In this document: positions 1 to 9,690 of the stretch, piece by piece
How the letters are laid out: each line of letters opens with the position of its first letter
Position numbering within the stretch: position 1 is the first letter of the stretch
Source of the DNA: Candidatus Peribacteraceae bacterium
GTDB lineage: Bacteria > Patescibacteriota > Gracilibacteria > Peribacterales > Peribacteraceae
DNA length: 39,529 nucleotides
Direction of reading: 5' to 3'
Assembly: GCA_028712095.1 (NCBI GenBank)
Contig: JAQTQU010000006.1
Coordinates: 1-39,529 of the forward strand
Program-made: the position numbers and the translations under genes
The notes under the pieces: generated by a model
The model's input: the letters and a program-made list of their open reading frames with translations, nothing else
Databases searched by the model: none
Told to the model about the DNA's origin: nothing

Positions 1-1388
1 CATCCAACGCTGCCTTCCATTTCAAGTTCTATCAAGCGGTTCATTTCGACGGCATACTCAAGGGGAATCTGCTGCATCACCGGTTCGACGAACCCCCGCA
101 CGATCATCGTCTTGGCTTCGGTTTCGCTCAAACCGCGCGACATGGCGTAAAAGAGATCTTCTTCCGATAATTTGCCCACCGTGGCTTCGTGCGCGACGGT
201 TGAATCGTCCGTGCCAACCTGTAAATCCGGAACAGTCGCGGTGCTGCTTTGCGCGTCCAGCAGGAGCGCATCGCACTGAATACTGGCCGTGGTGCCTTTT
301 GCCTCAGGCATCACCTTCAGGAATCCGCGATACACCGTGCGGCCCCCATCTCTGCTGACGGATTTACTCACGACACTGCTCGATGTGTGCGGGGCCATGT
401 GGATGACCTTGGCGCCCGTATCCTGCCACTGATTCCTGCCGGCCATAGCCAGCCCCAAATGAGAACAGCCCGCCCCTTCGCCATTCAGCACCGAACACGG
501 ATAGAGCATGGTGACACCGCTCCCAAGATTCCCTCCCACCCACTCCATCGTGGCTTCGCGCTCCACGATTGCCCGCTTCGTATTCAGGTTGTAGGTGTTC
601 TGGCTCCAGTTTTCGACGGAGGAGTAGCGCATGTGCGCACCCGGCTTTACAAAAATTTCCACGCACCCCGCATGCAGCGACGGACTGGCATACTTCGGCG
701 CGGAGCAGCCTTCGATGTAGTGCGCCTGCGCCCCCTCCTCGACAATGATGAGCGTGTGCTCGAATTGGCCCATGCCCCGCGCATTCATCCGGAAATACGA
801 CTGCAACGGCTCAAATACTGTCACACCGGCCGGCACATACAAGAACGTTCCTCCTGACCACACGGCACCGTGCAGCGCGGCAAACGCATGATCCGTCGGT
901 CGCACGCAGCGCATGAAGTATTCGTGGACGAGATCGGGAACCATCTGCACCGCCTCATCCATGTCGAGAAAAATAACCCCGCGCTCGGCCCACTCCTCCT
1001 TGAGCCGGTGATAGATGACGGAACTTTCGTACTGCGCGCCCGCTCCGCCCAGCATCCGGTATTCCGCCTGTGGAATGCCCAGCCGCTCATAGACCAGACG
1101 GATGTCTGCCGGAATGTCTGCCCAGTCATCGGTCGGCGCAATGCCGGGAGGGGCGTAGAAGAGGATTTGCCCAAGATCGAGCGCAGAAAGATCCGGACCC
1201 CACGTGGGCAGAGGGGATGCCTGAAAGAGACGGAAACAGGCGATCCGGTGCCGGAGCATCCACTGGGGCTCCCCTTTCTCCGCGCTCATCCGGCGAACGA
1301 GCTCCTCGGTGATGCCGCGTTCAAGTCCCTCGGCATACGGGGCGGGATTGGGATTCTGCAGTGCCGGGCGTGACGGACGGCGGACCAT
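1..1388 (-). CDS. sufB: Fe-S cluster assembly scaffold SufB (lacks only the last stop base)
   Basis: SufB is the core scaffold subunit of the cytoplasmic SUF complex (SufBC2D), on which new Fe-S clusters are built. The reading frame runs from ATG at 1388 leftward and ends in EMEGSVG, the usual SufB C-terminus. The first two bases of a TGA stop are positions 2 and 1, so the protein is 462 residues and only the final base is outside the window. Family landmarks are RYSSVENWSQNTYNLNTK, SIQCDALLLD with the cysteine expected to bear the nascent cluster, and AHEATVGKLSEEDLFYAMSRG with the HE pair. The N-terminal residues are less conserved. No Shine-Dalgarno is seen; a possible -10 (TAGACT) lies about 15 bases upstream. 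sufC is 7 kb away on the same strand, so the usual sufBCD cluster is split here. The start could be slightly further in. Confidence 0.96.
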   Translation of the reverse strand, partial: MVRRPSRPALQNPNPAPYAEGLERGITEELVRRMSAEKGEPQWMLRHRIACFRLFQASPLPTWGPDLSALDLGQILFYAPPGIAPTDDWADIPADIRLVYERLGIPQAEYRMLGGAGAQYESSVIYHRLKEEWAERGVIFLDMDEAVQMVPDLVHEYFMRCVRPTDHAFAALHGAVWSGGTFLYVPAGVTVFEPLQSYFRMNARGMGQFEHTLIIVEEGAQAHYIEGCSAPKYASPSLHAGCVEIFVKPGAHMRYSSVENWSQNTYNLNTKRAIVEREATMEWVGGNLGSGVTMLYPCSVLNGEGAGCSHLGLAMAGRNQWQDTGAKVIHMAPHTSSSVVSKSVSRDGGRTVYRGFLKVMPEAKGTTASIQCDALLLDAQSSTATVPDLQVGTDDSTVAHEATVGKLSEEDLFYAMSRGLSETEAKTMIVRGFVEPVMQQIPLEYAVEMNRLIELEMEGSVG

Positions 1389-1551
1389 GCGGTATGCCGG
1401 AGTCTACGGCAGAGAGCAGAGGGAAAGAACCCCTGCCCGTAGAGACGGAAACGGCATAATTTTTGCCAAAAAGGCCAATAGCTGAACAGGATGAAAAGAG
1501 TACTTTCCATCAAAAATTCGTGAGAAAATGCAAAACAAATATATTGTGATG

Positions 1552-1560
1552 TGGTATAAT
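1552..1560 (+). promoter_or_regulatory. Extended -10 promoter (TGG-TATAAT) for the efflux operon
   Basis: A perfect TATAAT with a TGn extension ends 14 bases before the ATG at 1575. No convincing -35 is visible in the AT-rich stretch upstream. The expected transcription start leaves a leader of only about 7 bases, with no Shine-Dalgarno. Confidence 0.7.
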
Positions 1561-1574
1561 TATAGGACAGTATT

Positions 1575-3356
1575 ATGTGGTCCCCCCTCCCCCTGCTCCG
1601 GCGCGTCTGGACGGCCCTGAAATCCTTCGTGCTGCGGCATCCCGTCTGGTCTGTCGTGCTCGCGATCGTCATTCTGCTCTTCAGTCTGCTGCTGTGGTAT
1701 ATCTTTTCGCCGGTTCAGCCCGAAATGATCACCGAAACGGTGCGGCGGGGCGACCTCGTCCAGAAGGTGGAAGCGGTGGGCATCATCACGTCGGACCGTG
1801 ACGTGAACATGAAATTCCCCGTGACGGGCATCGTCGCCAGTGTGTCGGCAAAAGAAGGCGACAAGGTGCTTGCCGGTCAGGAGCTGGCCAGACTGCGCAA
1901 CGAATCATACGCAGCGGATCTGGCTTCCGCAGCCGCGCAGTACCGGCAGGCGCAGGCAAGTTATCAGGAACTGGAGGAGGGAACCCGGCCGGAGGATCTC
2001 GCCATCGCCGAGGCTGAAGTGGCCAACAAGCGCGCGGCGCTCGAGGCGGTCAAAGGGGACCTGAAGAGCGCGCAGGAAAAACTCCGCACATCGGAAGAAA
2101 AGCTCTCTGCGATCAGGGCGGAGGCAACCACCAACCTTGCCGGCTATCTCGTGACCTCATCGAGTACGTGCGCCCAGCAGATTTCCCTGACGAAGACCGC
2201 TCTCGCGACGCTTGACGATGTCTTCGCGAGTTCCGTCATCACCGACATGGCGAAGCAATACCGTACGATCGCGTATGGCATCTTCCGGGCAAACTGGACA
2301 TCGGCACAGAATACTTTGGATGCTTTCTCCGCGGGCAGCAACTTCACGACCTATTCCGATTCGCTTGCCTCCCTGCAGCGCGCCACGACGGTCATCGCGC
2401 AATCCGCCGGTGTTCTGCAGGAAGCCTACGCCCTTGTTTCGGATCTGCCGCTCACATCAGCCTTTGATTCTTCTGCGCGTGAGACGGCCAAAGCCACGAT
2501 TGCAACGGAGAGGGCGTCTGTCCAGACGGCCCTGAGCGCCGCCAATACGGCACTGAAGAATCTTCAGGACGCTTCGGCAAGCTATACGGCAAGTATCGCG
2601 ACGGAAGAAAATACGTACGCAGCCGCCAAAGCCAGCGAGCAGTCGGCGCAGTCGGCAATTCTCACCTACGAAACTTCTCTGCGCACGCAGGAGGCGCAGC
2701 TGGCCCTCAAGAAGGCCGGCCCGCGCGAAACGCAGCTGGCAGGCTCCCGCGCAAACATGAATGCAGCGGCGGCCAGCGTCGCCCGTGCCCGCGCAAAGCT
2801 GGAAGACACCATCATCCGCGCCCCCACGGACGGCGTGATTACCAAAGTGGATTTCAAAGAGGGGGAATTTACCGGCGACGCGGACAATATCAGTCACTCG
2901 ATCACGATGCTGGGCACGTCTCCCTTCCGCGTCGAAATGTTCCTCTCGGAAGTGGATATCCCCAAAGTCCTGCTCTCGCAGAGCGGCTCTATCGAACTGG
3001 ATGCCTTCCCGGGTGTCAACTATGCCCTGCAGGTCATGTCGATCGAACCGGGCCCCACGAAAATCGACGGCGTTTCAAAGTACCGCGTCAGTCTGAATTT
3101 TGTCTATCCGCACGATGAATTCAAGATCGGCATGACCGGCGATGCCGAAATCATCACCGGTGAACGCAAGGATGTGCTCCTCGCCCCCGTGCGCTCCGTC
3201 ATCCAGAATAATGGTGCAGGAAAGATCATTCGTATCCTCGAGAACGGCAAAGTCGTCGACAGGACGGTGGCCACCGGCATGGAGTCCGATACGGACATCG
3301 AAGTTGTCAGCGGTCTCAGCGAAGGGGAAACTGTGATCGTTCTCATTAAGCAATAA
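1575..3356 (+). CDS. HlyD/MacA-family adaptor (membrane fusion protein) with long helical insertion
   Basis: Likely extracytoplasmic adaptor of a MacAB-like ABC exporter; it would link the permease to substrate or to outer envelope layers. The 593-residue protein has a single membrane anchor at about 25-44. A barrel-sandwich/lipoyl half follows at about 62-105 (TGIVASVSAKEGDKVLAGQ), then a long alanine/glutamate-rich helical region at about 110-405. The returning lipoyl half with IIRAPTDGVITKVDFKEG is near 413-432, and beta-barrel and membrane-proximal domains reach the C-terminus. MacA of E. coli is about 370 residues. The excess here is a roughly 140-residue helical block (about 190-330) between the two coiled-coil arms. 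It is first in a four-gene operon with the ATPase and two permeases. No TolC-like gene is in the window, so the adaptor may work without an outer-membrane channel. Confidence 0.88.
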   Translation: MWSPLPLLRRVWTALKSFVLRHPVWSVVLAIVILLFSLLLWYIFSPVQPEMITETVRRGDLVQKVEAVGIITSDRDVNMKFPVTGIVASVSAKEGDKVLAGQELARLRNESYAADLASAAAQYRQAQASYQELEEGTRPEDLAIAEAEVANKRAALEAVKGDLKSAQEKLRTSEEKLSAIRAEATTNLAGYLVTSSSTCAQQISLTKTALATLDDVFASSVITDMAKQYRTIAYGIFRANWTSAQNTLDAFSAGSNFTTYSDSLASLQRATTVIAQSAGVLQEAYALVSDLPLTSAFDSSARETAKATIATERASVQTALSAANTALKNLQDASASYTASIATEENTYAAAKASEQSAQSAILTYETSLRTQEAQLALKKAGPRETQLAGSRANMNAAAASVARARAKLEDTIIRAPTDGVITKVDFKEGEFTGDADNISHSITMLGTSPFRVEMFLSEVDIPKVLLSQSGSIELDAFPGVNYALQVMSIEPGPTKIDGVSKYRVSLNFVYPHDEFKIGMTGDAEIITGERKDVLLAPVRSVIQNNGAGKIIRILENGKVVDRTVATGMESDTDIEVVSGLSEGETVIVLIKQ

Positions 3357-3376
3357 TATTGAATTCGCCCGCCACC

Positions 3377-4117
3377 ATGATAAAAAAAGAACCCGCACCC
3401 CTGATCGAAACCAAAAGTCTGTTCAAGTCGTACTTCAATGAAACCATTGAAACGCCTGTGCTGTTCGACATCAACCTGCGCATTGATGCGGGGGAATTCG
3501 TGGCGATCATGGGGCCCTCCGGATCCGGAAAATCGACCCTCATGCACATTCTGGGGTTTCTGGATGTACCGACGGCAGGCCACTACCACTTCAAGGGGGA
3601 ATCGACGGAGGAAAAAACAGAGGATGAACTGGCCCGTATCCGATCCACGAACGTGAGTTTCGTATTCCAGTCGTTCAACCTGCTGCCGCGGACAACGGTC
3701 ATCGATAACGTGTCACTGCCCTTGCTCTACCACAGCGGGACGCGCCCGTCGGACCGTCCCGCGCGTGCCATGAAGGCCATCAATGCCGTAGGCCTCACCG
3801 AGCGCTCCACGTACCTCAGCAACCAGTTGTCGGGCGGGCAGCAGCAGCGCGTGGCGATTGCCAGAGCGCTCGTGACGGAGCCGGAGGTGATTTTTGCCGA
3901 CGAGCCGACGGGCAACCTCGACTCGGCTTCGGGAAAGCACGTGATGGAAATCCTCCAGAAGCTGCACAAAGAGGGACACACCATCATTCTCGTCACGCAC
4001 GAAAAAACAACGGCGGAACACGCCGAGCGCATCATCCATATCATGGACGGACATATCGTGAAGGATGACCGTTCGTTCGCCCGCCGCATCGCAAGTCAGG
4101 TGAAAGAGCTCAAATAA
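3377..4117 (+). CDS. ABC transporter ATPase, MacB/LolD type
   Basis: Cytoplasmic ATPase that powers the adjacent FtsX-type permeases; probable efflux or lipoprotein/peptide export. From ATG 3377 the protein is 246 residues, the usual size for this class. It shows Walker [10 protein letters not shown] (about 46-54), signature LSGGQQQR (about 150), Walker [10 protein letters not shown] with the catalytic Glu (about 170-178) and the switch histidine in VTHE (about 205). The N-terminal A-loop region and [10 protein letters not shown] match the LolD/MacB subgroup. A TTG at 3359 would add six residues directly after the upstream stop; ATG 3377 is preferred because family proteins start near the [15 protein letters not shown] stretch. 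It lies 20 bases after the adaptor and 9 bases before the first permease. Substrate cannot be told. Confidence 0.93.
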   Translation: MIKKEPAPLIETKSLFKSYFNETIETPVLFDINLRIDAGEFVAIMGPSGSGKSTLMHILGFLDVPTAGHYHFKGESTEEKTEDELARIRSTNVSFVFQSFNLLPRTTVIDNVSLPLLYHSGTRPSDRPARAMKAINAVGLTERSTYLSNQLSGGQQQRVAIARALVTEPEVIFADEPTGNLDSASGKHVMEILQKLHKEGHTIILVTHEKTTAEHAERIIHIMDGHIVKDDRSFARRIASQVKELK

Positions 4118-4126
4118 CTTCCATCC

Positions 4127-5364
<1,238 letters not shown>

Positions 5365-5365
<1 letters not shown>

Positions 5366-6582
5366 TGCGCACGCAAGACATACTCCGATCGGCTGTGGAA
5401 GGACTGACCCGCAACATCTCGCGGTCGCTGCTGACGACACTCGGCATCATCATCGGCGTGGGATCGGTCGTGCTGATGGTATCGCTTGGTGCGACATTCC
5501 AGAGATTCATTCTGGACCAGGTGAGCACCTTCAGCGGAAACACGTTCGAGATCCAATCAAAGGGTCTGGAGCAATTCGGCAAGGAAACGAATACGCTTAC
5601 CGAAGCGGATGCAGAAGCCCTCGCCAAGCTCTCCACGGTGAAAAATGTAGCGGCCGTGATCTTCGTCGCCCAGAAAGTGAAATACGGATCGGAGGAAGTA
5701 AGCCCCATGCTCCTTGGAACCTCCAAAGAAATTTTTACGAACTGGTCCATGAAGCTCGCGCGTGGACGGCTGCTCACGGATGGCGATGTGAAGGGCGGAC
5801 AGAGTGTGGCCGTGGTGAGCAGCAAGACGGCCGAAGATCTCTTTGGCAATGCCGATCCTCTGGGCAAGCGCATCAGTGTCGGCGAGCGGAAATTCACCGT
5901 GGTTGGCGTGCTCAAAGCCTTGGGCGGTGCCATGGGCACACAGATGGATACACCGGTATACATCCCCTTCACCGTAGCAAAAACGATGACCAGTAAGGGT
6001 CAGTACGTCGACTACATTTCGCTGCAGGCTTCTGGCAATGTCGATCTTGCCTCCGAGGACATTAAATCGCTGCTGCGGCAGCGGCATAACATCGACAACC
6101 CGAAGGATGACCCCAAGAAGGATGATTTCATTTCACGTTCATTCGCGCAGGCAACGGCGATCATCGGAACGGTGACGCTCTCCATTACGATCTTCCTTGG
6201 CCTCATCGCCGGCATTTCCCTTATCGTCGGCGGCATCGGCATCATGAATATCATGCTTGTATCCGTTTCGGAGCGGACCAAGGAAATCGGCCTGCGCAAA
6301 GCGGTTGGCGCCAGCCGGAAAGATATCCTCTTGCAGTTTCTCATCGAGGCAGTGGCGCTCACTGTGCTCGGAGGACTGATCGGCATCGTGGGCGGCGGCA
6401 TGCTCGGGTTCCTTCTGACGAAGCTGGCGGCAAAATTCCTCGGCAATTTGTCCTTCGCGCTCACTATCGGTTCCGTGCTGCTCTCCGTCGGCATGGCGGT
6501 GGGGACGGGTCTCGTCTTCGGTCTCTACCCCGCGCAGCGTGCTGCACGACTCCATCCCATCGAGGCAATGCGCTTCGAGTAG
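5365..6582 (+). CDS. MacB-like ABC permease (MacB_PCD-FtsX), copy 2
   Basis: Second permease of 405 residues, clearly paralogous to the upstream gene. Both share the N-terminal SLLT-x-LGIIIGVG-x-VVLM pattern, the GGIGIMNIMLV core, an EIGLRKA block and the RKDILLQFLIEA run. The extracytoplasmic domains are more divergent. The pair probably arose by tandem duplication and may form a heterodimer on one ATPase dimer. The start codon overlaps the previous stop by one base. The stop (6580-6582) is followed at once by an inverted repeat array. Substrate unknown. Confidence 0.92.
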
Positions 6583-6707
6583 CTACGTAGCTTGTTGGCT
6601 TTTCCGCTGTTTGGCTTGTTAGGAATGGAAGTAATGAGAGGGACAACCGTGAGTGATAGTAAGACAAAGAACCTAAGAAGCTAACCAGCTAACAAGCTAA
6701 GAAGCTC
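6583..6707. repeat. Facing arrays of degenerate AGCTTGTT / AAGCTAAC units
   Basis: The left arm (6583-6622) begins at the permease stop and contains AGCTTGTTGGCTT and TTGGCTTGTTAGG. The right arm (6671-6707) has 8-nt units AAGCTAAC, CAGCTAAC, AAGCTAAG, AAGCTCGC in the complementary orientation. The arms could pair across a roughly 50-base spacer. This fills most of the gap to the next gene and may act as a terminator-like structure. Confidence 0.65.
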
Positions 6708-6774
6708 GCAACCCCCCTCTTGCACGCGAAAGAGCAGTCGGGAGACAATGTGCTTCCCTTCCCCTCTTCTCTCT

Positions 6775-6897
6775 ATGGAAGAAACCACATGTGAGCTCTG
6801 CGGCGAACCCATCTGTGAGTTATGTGGCGGCTGCCAATGCGAAGAAAACGCCTGTACCTGCGACACCGCGGAAGAAGAGGATAAAGAAGAGGCCTGA
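6775..6897 (+). CDS. 40-residue cysteine-rich acidic protein, possible metal-binding
   Basis: A small open frame from ATG 6775 to TGA 6897 encodes 40 residues with eight cysteines at 6, 9, 14, 17, 20, 22, 27 and 29. They are arranged as C-x2-C, C-x2-C-x2-C-x-C and C-x-C. The C-terminus is almost all Glu/Asp/Lys. The regular spacing looks like a small zinc- or Fe-S-binding (rubredoxin-knuckle-like or metallothionein-like) peptide. No known family is recognised. It ends 18 bases before the next gene. The upstream bases are pyrimidine-rich with no Shine-Dalgarno. The cysteine pattern is unlikely to arise by chance, but expression is unproven. Confidence 0.6.
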   Translation: MEETTCELCGEPICELCGGCQCEENACTCDTAEEEDKEEA

Positions 6898-6900
6898 CCG

Positions 6901-6909
6901 TGGTAGGCT
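6901..6909 (+). promoter_or_regulatory. Extended -10 (TGG-TAGGCT) upstream of the small membrane protein
   Basis: The hexamer TAGGCT with a TGn extension ends six bases before ATG 6916, the spacing expected for a leaderless mRNA. It overlaps the end of the preceding small gene by none and has no clear -35. Confidence 0.4.
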
Positions 6910-6915
6910 GTCTCC

Positions 6916-7317
6916 ATGCTGAAGATCCTTGCGTTGCTCGCATTCCTCTGTGCGCAGTTCATCATCACATGGTTCGGGTATGTTCTGGGCAAAGTTCCCG
7001 CAAAAGGTTCCGTGTTCGGCGTTTCGTATGCCTCCCCTCTGGCCGGACTGCTGATCACCCTGATCGCGTTCATCTGGATTCCCGTTCTGATCAATCTGCT
7101 TTACGGCATCGGGTTCCAGTGGGGCAACCGCGCATTCGGGAGCTTTCTCGTGGTGATTTCGCTGTGGATTGCCGCCGCCCCCATCGCCGCGCTCCTCTTC
7201 AATCTGCTGGTTGTACGGGAAAAAGTTGATTTTCCGCTTCTGCTCGGCCTTTGCTGTATCACGGCTGGAAGCACTCTCGTCGCAACGCACAGAGAAATTA
7301 CCACGCTCTTTTCATGA
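6916..7317 (+). CDS. Small four-helix integral membrane protein, unknown function
   Basis: The 133-residue protein is almost entirely hydrophobic, with predicted membrane helices at about 2-25, 41-65, 73-98 and 105-123. The last helix (FPLLLGLCCITAGSTLVA) loosely resembles the final helix of small multidrug-resistance/DMT proteins, and the overall size fits that class. The key charged residues of SMR proteins are not clear, so no transport role is claimed. Its stop overlaps the next start (ATGA), so the two are probably translated together. Confidence 0.7.
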   Translation: MLKILALLAFLCAQFIITWFGYVLGKVPAKGSVFGVSYASPLAGLLITLIAFIWIPVLINLLYGIGFQWGNRAFGSFLVVISLWIAAAPIAALLFNLLVVREKVDFPLLLGLCCITAGSTLVATHREITTLFS

Positions 7318-7679
7318 GCATGCAAACTCCGAAAGGAGGGTGGAAAGATGCACTCTGCAGATGGAAAAGCGGTGAGCGCGACAGGCAAATTCTTCTGGCT
7401 TTTCGTGCCACGGAGCATGCTGTGCAAATTCTGCTCAGGCAGCACGGCCCCGCAATGACGCTCGCCGAGGCCGCCCACATTGCCGACTACATCCGCGCAC
7501 AACGGGATCTCATTGAACAGGTATTGGAACGTGGACAGCCGCGACGTGTGCGCCTTCTCGATAAGAAACGGCAACGGCTCCGTACGGAGTTTCTCGCACT
7601 GGCCAACAGCGCGGGTCTGCAGGTGGACATACTCAAAGAGCGCTGCAGAACGTACATGGGTTCCATAGCGCTCGATTGA
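7314..7679 (+). CDS. Hypothetical 121-residue basic helical protein
   Basis: This frame overlaps the upstream membrane-protein gene by four bases (ATGA). A longer frame from 7251 would lie inside that gene and is not favoured. The protein is soluble, basic and mostly helical, with a block of arginine-rich helices (RGQPRRVRLLDKKRQRLR) near 80-97. No family is recognised. The 4-base coupling suggests it works with the membrane protein. It is convergent with the SIMPL-domain gene, whose stop lies 11 bases away; no obvious terminator separates them. Confidence 0.65.
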   Translation: MSMQTPKGGWKDALCRWKSGERDRQILLAFRATEHAVQILLRQHGPAMTLAEAAHIADYIRAQRDLIEQVLERGQPRRVRLLDKKRQRLRTEFLALANSAGLQVDILKERCRTYMGSIALD

Positions 7680-7690
7680 GAACAGTCTGA

Positions 7691-8443
7691 TTACTCCAAT
7701 TCGTAAATCAGCGACACCGAAACATTGACCTCCTGCTCCCCGGCCGGAACGGGAATCGAATCGGGCGTGGCACCGCCACCGACGCTCTCCATCATCACGT
7801 TCGCTTTGCGGTAATCCATCGGGACGTATCCGCCGCCTTCCGAGAAGCCCTTGAGCCGCTTGATACTCTTCCCCAGTTGATCCGCAAGCAGCCCGGCCTT
7901 CGCTTCCGCCTTTTGAATTGCCTTTGCGCGCGCGGCGGCCTGCAGGGCCTCGGGGTCATCCATGGTGAAATCAACCCCGCCAATCTGATTCACCCCCTCC
8001 CCTGTCACCGCAGAGAGCAGATCGCCGATCTTATCCAGATCACGCACTTTCACGTACAGAGTCTGCGTGGCCTGAAACCCACGCGGAACCTGTTTGCCAT
8101 CCTGCCAGTCATACTCCGGCTGAAGCGAGAGGGAGTCGGTGGTGACATCTTTGTCTTCAATGCCCTGTGTCTTCACTGCAGCCACCACGGCTGTCATTTT
8201 CCGGCTCAGCTGCTTCATCGCCTGCGCGGCGGTTGTCTGACGTCCCGTCTGCACGCCGAAACTCACCATGGCGATATCCGGCGGCGCCGAGACTTTGCCG
8301 TCGGCGTTCACCGAGATGGTCATCGGCGTGAAGTCCTTCTGCTCGATGATTTTGCCGGTCAGATAGAACCCACCGGCGAGCAGAATGGCAACGAGCATCA
8401 TCCAGCATGCCGGCTTGCGCGGGGAACAACAGGTATCTTCCAT
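7691..8443 (-). CDS. SIMPL-domain (DUF541, BP26/OMP28-like) exported protein
   Basis: The protein of 250 residues has a short cytoplasmic N-terminus, a membrane anchor at about 12-30 (MLVAILLAGGFYLTG), and a SIMPL/DUF541 domain over the rest. Recognised features are ISVNADGKVSAPPDIAMVSFGV, a DVTTDSLSLQPEYDW segment and A-x-A-KAIQKAEAKAGLLADQLG, a run typical of this family. SIMPL proteins are extracytoplasmic and mostly of unknown role; some form channel-like oligomers or are linked to oxidative stress. A GTG at 8467 would add eight residues but directly abuts the -10 at 8468-8476, so ATG 8443 is preferred. The gene stands alone. Confidence 0.88.
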   Translation of the reverse strand: MEDTCCSPRKPACWMMLVAILLAGGFYLTGKIIEQKDFTPMTISVNADGKVSAPPDIAMVSFGVQTGRQTTAAQAMKQLSRKMTAVVAAVKTQGIEDKDVTTDSLSLQPEYDWQDGKQVPRGFQATQTLYVKVRDLDKIGDLLSAVTGEGVNQIGGVDFTMDDPEALQAAARAKAIQKAEAKAGLLADQLGKSIKRLKGFSEGGGYVPMDYRKANVMMESVGGGATPDSIPVPAGEQEVNVSVSLIYELE

Positions 8444-8467
8444 AGATGCGTGGGGGAAAGAGGTCAC

Positions 8468-8476
8468 ATGATAGCA
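8468..8476 (-). promoter_or_regulatory. Extended -10 (TGC-TATCAT) for the SIMPL gene
   Basis: On the minus strand TGCTATCAT ends 24 bases before ATG 8443. It fits the recurring TGC-TAnnnT pattern seen upstream of several genes here. Confidence 0.45.
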
Positions 8477-8529
8477 GCAACGACGATCTGCGAATAGGGT
8501 CGAAGCTTGGGCTTGTCAATGCGATCAAG

Positions 8530-9285
8530 TCACTTTCGTCCAGAGGCGTAGCACGCAAACCCGTCCCGCTCCAATGTGCGGGCGAGAGCGGGCCCCCCGC
8601 TCTTCACAAGTGCGCCCGCAAGCATGACGTGCACACGATCGGGCTGCAGGATGGAGAGGAACCGGATGTTGTGCGTCACGAGCACGGCTGCAAAAGACGG
8701 CTGACGTTTGCGCAGTTGTTTCAGCCCCTCGGCAACCACCTGAAGCGCATCCAGATCCAACCCCGAATCCGTCTCGTCGAGCAAAGCCATTTTCGGCTCC
8801 AGAACGAGGAGCTGGAGCACTTCGAGCTTCTTCTTCTCGCCGCCCGAAAACCCATGATGGACTGCCCGGTCCGCCCACGACGGATCAATGTTGAGCAGAG
8901 CCATTTCTTTGGCCAGACGATCATGAAATGCAAGTGGTGTCATGTGTTTCTTCTGCGCCGTGAGAGCGGTGAAGAGAAAATTCCTGATACTCACCCCGGC
9001 AATCTCCCGCGGGTGCTGGAATGCCAGAAAGAGCCCCGCCTGTGCACGTTCGTTTGGAGGGAGATTGAGGAGGTTTTTGCGGGTAAACCGCACCGTTCCC
9101 TGTGTGACGCGCGTAGAGGGATGTCCCATGAGAGAGTGGACGAGAGAGGTTTTGCCGACCCCGTTCGGCCCCAGAATCGCATGCAGCTCGCCGGGACGCA
9201 CGTCGAGTGCGCATCCGCGCACCACTTCTTTGCCCGCAACGGAGACAGACAGATTTTTGATGGAAAGGAGTGGCTGGTGCGCCAT
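8530..9285 (-). CDS. sufC: Fe-S cluster assembly ATPase SufC
   Basis: SufC is the ABC-type ATPase that drives conformational change of the SufBC2D scaffold. The 251-residue protein shows Walker A GPNGVGKTS (39-47), a Q-loop in LAFQHPREIAGVSI, signature FSGGEKKKLEVLQLL, Walker B/D-loop MALLDETDSGLDLDAL and the switch histidine in VTHN. The FSGGEKKK and DETDSGLD runs are diagnostic of SufC rather than transport ATPases. It is 7 kb from sufB on the same strand. A ferredoxin gene is divergent from it across a 106-base region filled by a facing heptamer repeat, suggesting shared control of Fe-S genes. Confidence 0.96.
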   Translation of the reverse strand: MAHQPLLSIKNLSVSVAGKEVVRGCALDVRPGELHAILGPNGVGKTSLVHSLMGHPSTRVTQGTVRFTRKNLLNLPPNERAQAGLFLAFQHPREIAGVSIRNFLFTALTAQKKHMTPLAFHDRLAKEMALLNIDPSWADRAVHHGFSGGEKKKLEVLQLLVLEPKMALLDETDSGLDLDALQVVAEGLKQLRKRQPSFAAVLVTHNIRFLSILQPDRVHVMLAGALVKSGGPALARTLERDGFACYASGRK

Positions 9286-9293
9286 GAAGGAGA

Positions 9294-9384
9294 AGTATGC
9301 AGGGATTAGTATGCAGTATGTGACGGGAAAGGGTAGGAATTTTGCTGTATACTGCGTACTGCGTACTTTGTACTACATACCTCC
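9294..9384. repeat. Facing heptamer arrays between sufC and ferredoxin
   Basis: The left array (9294-9321) reads AGTATGC, AGGGATT, AGTATGC, AGTATGT. The right array (9350-9384) reads TACTGCG, TACTGCG, TACTTTG, TACTACA, TACCTCC. Both keep strict 7-nt period and are inverted complements of each other. They fill the divergent promoter region of two Fe-S genes. Several units contain -10-like TAnnnT hexamers (for example TATACT at 9348-9353). Confidence 0.8.
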
Positions 9385-9391
9385 ATCCTTC

Positions 9392-9673
9392 ATGCCCAAA
9401 GTCACCTTTCTCGTAAACGGCCAGGAAAAAACCGTCGATACCGCAACGGACCAGACCATTCTTGCCATCGCTCAGGCAAATGGCATCCCCATGGAGAGTG
9501 CCTGCGGCGGTAACGGCTTCTGCATGACCTGCAAGTGCCACGCACGTAAAGGCGCGGAGAATCTGAGCCCCCGCAATGAACGCGAAGAAGCTATGGGCAT
9601 GACCGGCGACGAGCGGCTGGGCTGTCAGGCCACGGTGAAGGGGGACGTAACGGTGGAACTGGAAAACGCCTGA
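9392..9673 (+). CDS. [2Fe-2S] ferredoxin, adrenodoxin/Isc-Fdx-like
   Basis: A 93-residue electron carrier with a plant/vertebrate-type [2Fe-2S] fold. Cluster cysteines are C38, C44, C47 and C78 (C-x5-C-x2-C-x30-C) within ESACGGNGFCMTC and RLGCQA. C49 is an extra cysteine beside the cluster loop. ATG 9392 gives the natural family N-terminus (MPKVTFLVNGQ). The same frame stays open upstream through the antisense of sufC, but that extension is not coding. The gene is divergent from sufC, so a role in supplying electrons for Fe-S assembly is plausible. No reductase is nearby. Confidence 0.92.
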   Translation: MPKVTFLVNGQEKTVDTATDQTILAIAQANGIPMESACGGNGFCMTCKCHARKGAENLSPRNEREEAMGMTGDERLGCQATVKGDVTVELENA

Positions 9674-9690
9674 CGGTGCTTCAGATAATC

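Noticed and set aside
8942-9391. Upstream extension of the ferredoxin frame
   Set aside because: It lies antisense to sufC and runs through the repeat arrays; the family start is ATG 9392.
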